The notes below the pieces were generated by a model, which saw only the letters and a list, made by a program, of their open reading frames with translations, had not been told where the DNA came from and searched no databases. A stretch of DNA of 20,003 nt from Planctomycetota bacterium. Lineage in GTDB: Bacteria; Planctomycetota; UBA8108; UBA1146. This document shows positions 14,445-20,003 of this stretch, piece by piece; within the stretch, counting starts at the first letter, position 1, and each line of letters begins with the position of its first letter. The translations under genes were made by a program, and so were the position numbers. The stretch covers positions 16,656-36,658 of the forward strand of contig NZJA01000101.1 of assembly GCA_002691835.1 (NCBI GenBank). Reading direction: 5' to 3'.

Positions 14445-15731
14445 ATGATCAACAGAATATGGACCTGGTTGACGATGGCTCTGCCGCTGCTCCTTGTACT
14501 TCAGGGAAGCGCAGTCCTCGAGGCCCAGTCAGCATCCCTGAGGATTCAGGATGTGACCGTTTACCCCGGTCAGAGCGATGTCTCTGCCGCTGTGTTTGGT
14601 CTTTCATCTGATCCCATCAGTGGTTTCCAGATCGCATTGCAGGTCGACTCCGACAGGATTCAGCTGCAAGGCTTCGATGAAACCAGCGGAATTCTGGATG
14701 CCGTCAATATCGAGTTTCAGGACAGCTTTGTGGTCGCTTCCGAGGGAGAAGCGGCACTCTTGGTCATCCTTGACGGTCAGGCTCCTTTCGATCATTCACT
14801 CCCTGCGACCGAGGAGATCCATCTGGTCTCTGTTCTCTTTGATACCGATCAGTGGCTGATCCCCTCCAATCAAGAGTTGTTGAGTTTGGAAGAAGAAGTG
14901 GGTCCTGCAAATCTCGTGAGTACGGTCTTGGTCGACGGAGCGGCTGTTCCGACGGAGGTCCAAAATGGCTTCCTCAGCGTGATCGAGCAAAACGTATTGA
15001 TCGCAGAATCTTCGACCGGACAAGCGGCATTGGGTGAAACCGATCATGAGATCAGTATTCACGCCTTTAACTCAGAAGATCTTCAAGGCTTCTCTATCTC
15101 ATTGGTCTATGACCCGACAGTTTGGGAGTTCTCCCATGTCGAGATCACAGGAACGATTACCGAAACGGTTGGCGCAGAATTTGTCGAGGAATTCTCAAAT
15201 GACACTGCGGGGAGTGCAGTACTCGGGGTGCTTCTCGATATCTTGCCGCCATATGCTGGTCAGGTGATTCCTGCGACAGGAATCGAATTGGAACTCGCCC
15301 GCTTCTACTTCGATGTTCAGCCGGATATTTTTGAATCTGTTCAGACGACGATCGGATTTGCGACATCTCCAGGGCTTCCACCCGTGGACAATGTCTTCGT
15401 GATCGATAATCAGTCGGTGGCACCGCTGACGATCGATGCCGTGATCGAAGTTGCCGTTCAGAATATCTTCCTTCGCGGAGACGCCGATGGAGACCTTTAT
15501 CTGGATCTTTCGGATGTCATCAACAATCTTGTCTTCATGACGGGAGCATGCCCGGAGTGCCCTGATCCGACTTGCCAGAAGGCTCTCGACGTCAATGACA
15601 ATGGCATGATCGACCTCGCCGACGGCATTCAGCTGGTCAACTATCTCTATACTTTTGGTCCTCCTCCCGCAGCGCCTTTTCCGGAGCCGGGTCCTGATCC
15701 GACTCCTGACGATTTGACCTGTGACCGTTGA
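14445..15731 (+). CDS. Secreted protein with two cohesin-like domains and a C-terminal dockerin-type calcium repeat
   Basis: This 428-residue exported protein begins with a signal peptide (MINRIWTWLTMALPLLLVL, cut probably near residue 23 or 27). Two related beta-rich halves follow: residues about 29-180 (SLRIQDVTVYPGQ, SGFQIALQVDSDRIQL) and about 186-340 (LQGFSISLVYDPTVWEF), in the style of cohesin-like domains. The region 341-400 has two EF-hand-like loops, DADGDLYLDLSD and DVNDNGMIDLAD (from residue 382), as in dockerin domains. A Pro-rich tail with Cys residues ends the protein. Such proteins are abundant in Planctomycetota and allied phyla and may assemble at the cell surface. I chose the ATG at 14445 for its signal peptide and AAGGA (14432-14436). 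Ligand and partner are unknown. Confidence 0.85.
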   Translation: MINRIWTWLTMALPLLLVLQGSAVLEAQSASLRIQDVTVYPGQSDVSAAVFGLSSDPISGFQIALQVDSDRIQLQGFDETSGILDAVNIEFQDSFVVASEGEAALLVILDGQAPFDHSLPATEEIHLVSVLFDTDQWLIPSNQELLSLEEEVGPANLVSTVLVDGAAVPTEVQNGFLSVIEQNVLIAESSTGQAALGETDHEISIHAFNSEDLQGFSISLVYDPTVWEFSHVEITGTITETVGAEFVEEFSNDTAGSAVLGVLLDILPPYAGQVIPATGIELELARFYFDVQPDIFESVQTTIGFATSPGLPPVDNVFVIDNQSVAPLTIDAVIEVAVQNIFLRGDADGDLYLDLSDVINNLVFMTGACPECPDPTCQKALDVNDNGMIDLADGIQLVNYLYTFGPPPAAPFPEPGPDPTPDDLTCDR

Positions 15732-15748
15732 CCTGTGATGGCTGATGG

Positions 15749-16492
15749 ATGTCAGCAGGCCTGAATTCGGGAAGCATCGTATTCTTATTCGGTGCAAATG
15801 ACCCGGGAGGCGCATTGATCCATCACGAACCTATTTCAAATCACCTTCCTTCCAGCCCCTTTCAGGGCCAACTCACAGCGATTCAGGGCCCCCTCAAGGG
15901 GAGCGTCTTTCCGATTCATGGAGAGAAGGCCGTCATTGGCTCTGGTTCCCAAGCCGACGTGATGCTGACAGGAGATGATGTGTTACCGCGGCACGCGGGA
16001 CTCCGCTGGAACGGAAGTGCCTGGGAAATTTTTGATCTCACTGGCGACATGATCCACATCAATGATATTCCATCGAATTCAAGGTCTCTTGGTGGCGGTG
16101 AAATTCTCCGCATCGGTGATCACGAGCTTCACTTCACTCTCCAAGCAGTGGTTGAAAATTCGGCATCGGTGAGTCAGACCGAGGCGGTTCTCAGTATTGG
16201 ACTAGAGCGGGAGCAGGCACTCTCAACTTGTCAGCAGCTGCCGATTCTTGCGGGGCCGGGATACACCATTGGAAGAACACCTGACAATGACTTGTCGATT
16301 CATGATCCTCTTGCGAGTCGCAGGCACTGCCGAATAGAGGTGATTCGTGGGGAAGCCGTATTGACAGATCTTGGGTCTCTCAATGGAACCCATCTGGAGG
16401 GAAGGCCGATTCATCAGGCAACCCTGCGAGCGGGAGATCTGATTGTCGTGGGAAAGACAGCACTCCGCTGCCTGCGCCCGATCAAAAATTGA
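15749..16492 (+). CDS. Tandem FHA-domain protein
   Basis: FHA domains bind phosphothreonine peptides, so this 247-residue cytoplasmic protein is probably an adaptor in Ser/Thr-kinase signalling. The C-terminal FHA (about 164-243) is canonical: IGRTPDNDL (Gly175, Arg176), ASRRHC (Ser190, His193) and LGSLNGT (Asn212). The N-terminal one (about 40-131) is weaker: GSGSQADVML has no GR, and VLPRHAGL has Pro-Arg where Ser-Arg is usual, so it may not bind phosphopeptide. The start is uncertain. The ATG at 15749 lacks a clear ribosome binding site, while an in-frame TTG at 15815 follows GGGAGG (15805-15810) by 4 bases and would remove 22 unconserved residues. It lies 17 bases after the dockerin-like gene; no kinase is nearby. 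Confidence 0.88.
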   Translation: MSAGLNSGSIVFLFGANDPGGALIHHEPISNHLPSSPFQGQLTAIQGPLKGSVFPIHGEKAVIGSGSQADVMLTGDDVLPRHAGLRWNGSAWEIFDLTGDMIHINDIPSNSRSLGGGEILRIGDHELHFTLQAVVENSASVSQTEAVLSIGLEREQALSTCQQLPILAGPGYTIGRTPDNDLSIHDPLASRRHCRIEVIRGEAVLTDLGSLNGTHLEGRPIHQATLRAGDLIVVGKTALRCLRPIKN

Positions 16493-16512
16493 GGCGATCG
16501 ATTCGTATCTTG

Positions 16513-17454
16513 TCAGGGACGCGGATGAAACTTGCCGTGGGTCTCGAGTAATTTCTTACGCTCGACGTGGGTATAGATTTCAGTGGAGCTGACACTCGAG
16601 TGGCCCAGGAGCTCCTGAATCGCAAACAATTCCGCATCATTCGCGAGGAGGTGGGTGGCGTAGGAATGTCTCAGCATATGGGGGTGAACCTTTTGTCCGA
16701 TTCCGGCAAAGAGTGCACTCTTGCGAAGGATTTCATAAACGGATCGTCGATGGAGTGGAAGTCCTCGAATCGACAGGAACACTCGGTCTTCTTCCGCCGC
16801 GACGACGGCCCGTTCGTGATCCTGATATTTCTGGAGAGCCAATTCTGCCCGGTCACCGACGGGAATAATCCTCTCCTTGGAGCCTTTTCCAAAACAACGC
16901 AGGAAACCCTCTCCAAGAAAAAGGTCGCGGGGACGCAGACCGCATAATTCGGAGACTCTCATTCCGGTACTGTAGAGCAATTCGATGACTGCACGATCCC
17001 GAAGGGGGGTCTTGGGGCTTCGTTCAGGATCTCCTGCGGCTTCGATCATCGATTCGATTTGGTCGACGCTCAGGGTGTGGGGAAGCCGCTGATCTTTTCG
17101 GGGGAGAAGAATGAGGTCGGTCGGGTTCTCTGTCAGCCTGTTTTCGCGCACGTGGAATTTGAAAAATCCTCGCAGGGCAACGAGCTTGCGTTGGCGGCTA
17201 TGAGCGCTGTTCCCAGCGTCTGCGAGACTCTTGAGATATTCCTGCAGGTGACCCCGGTGGATCCCTTTGGGAAAGTCGAGTCCCAGGGATTGGCAATAGT
17301 TCGCAAGGTCGACCAGATCTCGCCGATAGGCGGAAAGGGTGTTTTCGGCGAGGCCCCGCTCAATTCGCAGATGATCGAGCCAGTAGGTGATGGAGACGGG
17401 TAAAGACTCCTTTTCACCACGGTTGATCGCTTGCGGGGTGGGACGTCGCTTCAT
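16513..17454 (-). CDS. xerD: Tyrosine recombinase XerC/XerD
   Basis: Xer recombinases resolve chromosome dimers at dif during division. The 313-residue protein has the N-terminal SAM-like DNA-binding domain (about 18-108: RGLAENTLSAYRRDL) and a catalytic domain with Arg166 (STGMRVSEL), Lys193 (GKGSKERIIPV), His259 and Arg262 (HMLRH), His285 (LLGHSSVSSTEIYTH) and the nucleophile Tyr294. Length and end (THGKFHPRP) are typical of XerD/XerC; sequence alone does not separate the two, so the symbol is tentative. I chose the ATG at 17454 because the open frame up to 17643 adds 63 residues unlike the family. There are no mobile-element marks, so a housekeeping Xer is more likely than an integrase. 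Confidence 0.92.
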   Translation of the reverse strand: MKRRPTPQAINRGEKESLPVSITYWLDHLRIERGLAENTLSAYRRDLVDLANYCQSLGLDFPKGIHRGHLQEYLKSLADAGNSAHSRQRKLVALRGFFKFHVRENRLTENPTDLILLPRKDQRLPHTLSVDQIESMIEAAGDPERSPKTPLRDRAVIELLYSTGMRVSELCGLRPRDLFLGEGFLRCFGKGSKERIIPVGDRAELALQKYQDHERAVVAAEEDRVFLSIRGLPLHRRSVYEILRKSALFAGIGQKVHPHMLRHSYATHLLANDAELFAIQELLGHSSVSSTEIYTHVERKKLLETHGKFHPRP

Positions 17455-17594
17455 AAAATCAGGCCGCTTTCCGGTATCCTGTACCAATGGGAGCTGGAGG
17501 GTGTTCGGCGGCCCAAATCGCTCGCCGACGAGGAGGATCAGAGAAAATACTGATCGAGCCCTCGTCCTTCTTGAGGATATCGAAAATCGATGAT

Positions 17595-17612
17595 TTTGGC
17601 CAATTTGGCCAA
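17595..17612. repeat. Tandem TTTGGCCAA repeat (two copies)
   Basis: TTTGGCCAA occurs twice in direct contact (17595-17603 and 17604-17612), each containing the perfect palindrome TTGGCCAA. It lies in the divergent region between xer and the DksA-like gene. Two adjacent palindromes on a 9-base pitch may be an operator; no regulator is identified. Confidence 0.45.
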
Positions 17613-17641
17613 TGGATCCCTTCAGGGGACGTTTTTTGGAC

Positions 17642-17785
17642 ATGGCAGAGGGTCAGAGCCTGAAGGAATCAGAAAATTATCAGGAGTGTGATGGAGTCGG
17701 CCCCATGACGAGGGCAAACTCTCCTGATCTTAAAGAACGTCTCAGAGCAGCTCTGGACGATGTTTTGGGGTTGAGAGACGTTTAA
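17642..17785 (+). CDS. Possible small ORF, 47 residues, function unknown
   Basis: An ATG at 17642 opens a 47-codon frame ending in TAA at 17783-17785. The C-terminal half (SPDLKERLRAALDDVLGLRDV) is charged and would form an amphipathic helix; the first half is polar. An in-frame ATG at 17612 would lengthen it to 57 residues but has no ribosome binding site. Only a weak AGGGG (about 12 bases upstream) precedes the 17642 start. I do not recognise it. Its stop lies 2 bases before a 17-bp tandem repeat. It may be a chance ORF in a leader region. Confidence 0.3.
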   Translation: MAEGQSLKESENYQECDGVGPMTRANSPDLKERLRAALDDVLGLRDV

Positions 17786-17787
17786 AT

Positions 17788-17846
17788 TTCGCTGAAGTTC
17801 TGGATTCGCTGAAGTTCTGGATTCGCTGAAGTTCTGGATTCGCTGA
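17788..17846 (+). repeat. 17-bp tandem direct repeat, 3.5 copies
   Basis: The unit TTCGCTGAAGTTCTGGA is repeated exactly at 17788-17804, 17805-17821 and 17822-17838, followed by a partial copy (TTCGCTGA, 17839-17846). The unit length is not a multiple of three and no gene covers it, so it is noncoding. It stands 62 bases before the DksA-like start, where promoter or operator elements would be expected. Confidence 0.85.
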
Positions 17847-17908
17847 GTGGTTGGACACTGTCAACGTGCGATAGAGACATCGCCGACTGTTTTTCCGGGA
17901 GAACCAAT

Positions 17909-18259
17909 ATGGCCAAAAAAAAATATACCAAGCGTGAACTGGACTCTTTCAAAAAGATCCTGTTACAGCATCGAAATGTTGTCACCGGAAACATGAGTTC
18001 CCTGGATGGGGAGGGTCGTGGTTCCAGTGGTGATGAGGGAGATCTCAGTTCTGAAAATTTCGAGATCGAATTGACTCTCACTGCGATGCAAAGTGAGACC
18101 AATCTGATTCAGGAAATTGACGAGGCACTTCAGCGGATTGATGATGGAATCTACGGTGTTTGTGAAGATACCGGAGATCTGATTCCTGAAGCCCGCCTGC
18201 AGGCGATTCCTTGGACTCGCCTTTGTGTTGAAGCCCAAGCTCGCAGAGAGCGATCCTGA
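17909..18259 (+). CDS. TraR/DksA-family protein with reduced zinc finger (CX2T-X17-CX2A)
   Basis: DksA-type proteins reach into the RNA polymerase secondary channel and, with ppGpp, adjust transcription of ribosomal and biosynthetic genes. This 116-residue member has an N-terminal helical region (1-80: KRELDSFKKILLQHRN, then ENFEIELTLTAMQSETNLIQEIDEAL) and the family end IDDGIYGVCEDTGDLIPEARLQAIPWTRLCVEA. Two of the four zinc Cys are replaced: Cys85, Thr88, Cys106, Ala109. That spacing matches the zinc-independent DksA2 type known in Pseudomonas. The acidic DxxDxA tip of true DksA is not obvious, so its action may differ. GGGAGA (17897-17902) lies 6 bases before the ATG. pyrD follows after 14 bases, probably in one operon. 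Confidence 0.88.
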   Translation: MAKKKYTKRELDSFKKILLQHRNVVTGNMSSLDGEGRGSSGDEGDLSSENFEIELTLTAMQSETNLIQEIDEALQRIDDGIYGVCEDTGDLIPEARLQAIPWTRLCVEAQARRERS

Positions 18260-18273
18260 ATAGTGGAGGGAAC

Positions 18274-19260
18274 TTGAAACGCGAATCCATGGATCCTTCA
18301 GCCGTGGACCTCTCGGTCAGGATTCCCTCTCCTGCTGGAACCCTCCAGCTCTCTCACCCAGTCCTGCCTGCCTCGGGGACTTTTGGCTATGGAGAAGAAT
18401 TCGAACCCTTTCTTCCCCCTGGGACCTTTAGTGCCATCGTCCCGAAATCGATCTCCGTCGAGCCGCGACCAGGAAATCCCCCCCCACGATCGATTGAAAC
18501 TCCTGCGGGATTACTCAATTCGATTGGTTTGCAAAATCCTGGTCTTGATCTTTTTGTGAGTGACTACCTGCCTCGATTACAACGTTATGGCGTTCCGGTA
18601 TTGGTCAATGTCGTGGGGAAGACCATCGAAGATTATTGCCAAGTGGTCGAGACTCTTGATGGGAAAGAACTGGTTCTGGGATATGAACTCAATGTTTCCT
18701 GTCCCAATGTCAAAGAGGGATTACGATTTGGCTTGGATCCGGAGGCGACCGGCGCATTGATCAGTGCTGTTCGGGAGCGGACCGGCGGTGTGGTGATGGC
18801 CAAATTGACTCCGAACGTCACCGACATCGCTGAGCATGCCGTCGCGGCTCAGGAGGCGGGAGCGGATGCGGTGTCCATGATCAATACGATCAGGGCCATG
18901 GCGGTAGACTGGCGCAAAGGTCGGTCAAAAATCGGAACTGAGACCGGAGGCCTCTCTGGACCCGCAATTCGGCCTGTTGCCTTGCGAATGGTTTGGGAAG
19001 CGGCTCAAGCGGTCGATATTCCGGTCTGTGCCATCGGTGGAATCTCCTCCGCAGAGCACATTCTTGAGTTTGTCAGCGTTGGGGCTTCGATGGTTCAAGT
19101 CGGGACTCACCTCTATCGGGAGCCCACCTGTCTGATCGAGATTCTCCGTCAACTGAGGGAATTGTTGGCTCAGGAGGGCTACGGGAGCCTGGAGGACCTT
19201 CGCGGATCTTTCGGTGAGTCTTCAGATCGGTTGCCGGAAAGTTCCCGTCCAGTACGCTAG
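18274..19260 (+). CDS. pyrD: Dihydroorotate dehydrogenase, class 1B catalytic subunit
   Basis: This FMN flavoprotein oxidises dihydroorotate to orotate in pyrimidine synthesis. The 328-residue TIM-barrel protein shows ASGTFGYG near the N-terminus, NSIGLQNPG, and the catalytic base Cys143 in ELNVSCPNVKEG, which marks class 1. The later GGLSGPAIRP and CAIGGISS blocks bind FMN. The form resembles PyrDB, which normally works with the iron-sulfur subunit PyrK; pyrK is not in the window. The start is probably the TTG at 18274, because GGAGG (18265-18269) is 4 bases before it; the ATG at 18289 lies too far from that site. The 40-base gap to secA suggests a separate or overlapping transcript. Confidence 0.93.
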   Translation: MKRESMDPSAVDLSVRIPSPAGTLQLSHPVLPASGTFGYGEEFEPFLPPGTFSAIVPKSISVEPRPGNPPPRSIETPAGLLNSIGLQNPGLDLFVSDYLPRLQRYGVPVLVNVVGKTIEDYCQVVETLDGKELVLGYELNVSCPNVKEGLRFGLDPEATGALISAVRERTGGVVMAKLTPNVTDIAEHAVAAQEAGADAVSMINTIRAMAVDWRKGRSKIGTETGGLSGPAIRPVALRMVWEAAQAVDIPVCAIGGISSAEHILEFVSVGASMVQVGTHLYREPTCLIEILRQLRELLAQEGYGSLEDLRGSFGESSDRLPESSRPVR

Positions 19261-19299
19261 TAGAGGGATCAGGTAGCCACTGTCAGAGAGGGCTGAAAA

Positions 19300-20003
19300 A
19301 TGGGTCTCTTCGACGGTATCAAGGGAATCATCGGTAAGATCGTCCCTTCCCGTAATGAGAAAATCATCAAGGAAATCATGCCGCTGATCGACAAGATCAA
19401 CGGTCTTGAGCCGCAGTTTGAAGCCCTCGGGGATGATCAGCTGCGAGGAGTGACTCGTAGCCTTCGCGAGCGGCTGGAAAATGGTGAGGATCTTGAGCAG
19501 CTCCTGCCAGAAGCGTACGCCGCTGTCCGCGAATCTTCCCGCCGTAATCTGAAGACCGGTACAGGTGTCGCCATGCGGCACTACGATGTTCAGTTAATAG
19601 GTGGTGTCGTTCTCAATCACGGCGGAATCGCAGAGATGAGAACAGGAGAGGGAAAAACCCTCGTCGCAACTCTCCCCGCATATCTGAATGCTTTGCCCGG
19701 TATGGGTGTCCACGTCGTGACCGTGAATGATTATCTCGCCAAGCGTGACGCGGATTGGATGAGGCCCGTTTTTGAAGCTCTGGGTATGACGGTAGGAGCT
19801 ATTCAGTCCAACATGCAGAGCCAAGAGCGCCTGGAACAATACGGTTGCGATATCACCTACGGAACCAACAACGAATTTGGCTTCGATTATCTTCGCGACA
19901 ACATGAAAACCAGGCCTGAAGATCAATGCCAAAAACATCGAGCCTTTGCGATTATCGATGAAGTGGATTCAATTCTCGTCGATGAAGCGAGAACTCCTTT
20001 GAT
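19300..20003 (+). CDS. secA: Preprotein translocase ATPase SecA, 3' end cut by window edge
   Basis: SecA drives export of unfolded preproteins through SecYEG by ATP hydrolysis, at the cytoplasmic side of the membrane. The frame is open from the ATG at 19300 to the window end (234 codons), roughly the first quarter of the protein. Visible are the SecA N-terminus ([12 protein letters not shown]), the block [22 protein letters not shown], Walker A MRTGEGKT (113-120), [32 protein letters not shown] and Walker [25 protein letters not shown] (19286-19292) lies 7 bases upstream. It probably also serves the exported dockerin-like protein, which carries a Sec-type signal peptide. Confidence 0.97.
   Translation, partial: MGLFDGIKGIIGKIVPSRNEKIIKEIMPLIDKINGLEPQFEALGDDQLRGVTRSLRERLENGEDLEQLLPEAYAAVRESSRRNLKTGTGVAMRHYDVQLIGGVVLNHGGIAEMRTGEGKTLVATLPAYLNALPGMGVHVVTVNDYLAKRDADWMRPVFEALGMTVGAIQSNMQSQERLEQYGCDITYGTNNEFGFDYLRDNMKTRPEDQCQKHRAFAIIDEVDSILVDEARTPL

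Noticed and set aside
17455..17643. 63-codon N-terminal extension of the Xer recombinase
   Set aside because: Unlike Xer N-termini, no ribosome binding site at its ATG, and the 313-residue form already has the full family length.
17788..17846. CRISPR array
   Set aside because: The 17-bp units are in direct contact with no spacers, and no cas gene is present.

Overview
The window is about 20 kb of bacterial chromosome carrying mostly housekeeping genes. I read it as a Planctomycetota-like or related environmental bacterium. The grounds are the secreted cohesin/dockerin-type protein with a Pro-rich tail after the second calcium loop, the degenerate-finger TraR/DksA protein, FabD with GLSLG in place of GHSLG, and the double-FHA protein. 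This placement comes from family resemblance only; no rRNA gene is present to confirm it. No CRISPR array, prophage, insertion sequence or tRNA was found.

Layout. Bases 1-2625 hold alaS, cut at its 5' end. After a candidate promoter comes a forward block of lipid and ribosome genes: rpmF, plsX, fabD, fabG (ATGA overlap with fabD), acpP, fabF, and a short D-3-phosphoglycerate-dehydrogenase-like gene. Together these supply acyl phosphate, malonyl-ACP, the acyl carrier and the first reductive and condensing steps of fatty acid synthesis. acpP has its own leader with promoter-like elements, including one of sigma-54 type. On the minus strand, purF is followed by a small membrane protein gene that converges on the serA-like gene.

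Bases 10825-11337 are a hairpin-rich noncoding stretch between the divergent purF and a two-gene signalling unit. That unit is a small histidine-kinase-like protein whose ATPase half looks degenerate, overlapping (ATGA) an NtrC-type sigma-54 activator. Bases 13473-14444 are another long stretch without a convincing gene; it holds a strong intrinsic terminator, a perfect 11-bp hairpin and a consensus -10 box. Next come the exported cohesin/dockerin-like protein and a tandem-FHA protein.

The right end has a minus-strand XerC/D recombinase, a divergent intergenic region with a possible 47-residue ORF and a 3.5-copy 17-bp tandem repeat, a TraR/DksA-like regulator with a CX2T-X17-CX2A finger, pyrD (class 1B) and the first 234 codons of secA.

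I did not find a clearly new multi-gene system. The most interesting leads are the pseudokinase-like/activator pair beside the structured 10.8-11.3 kb region, the zinc-ligand-depleted DksA relative downstream of a tandem-repeat promoter region, and the sigma-54-like site in front of acpP.
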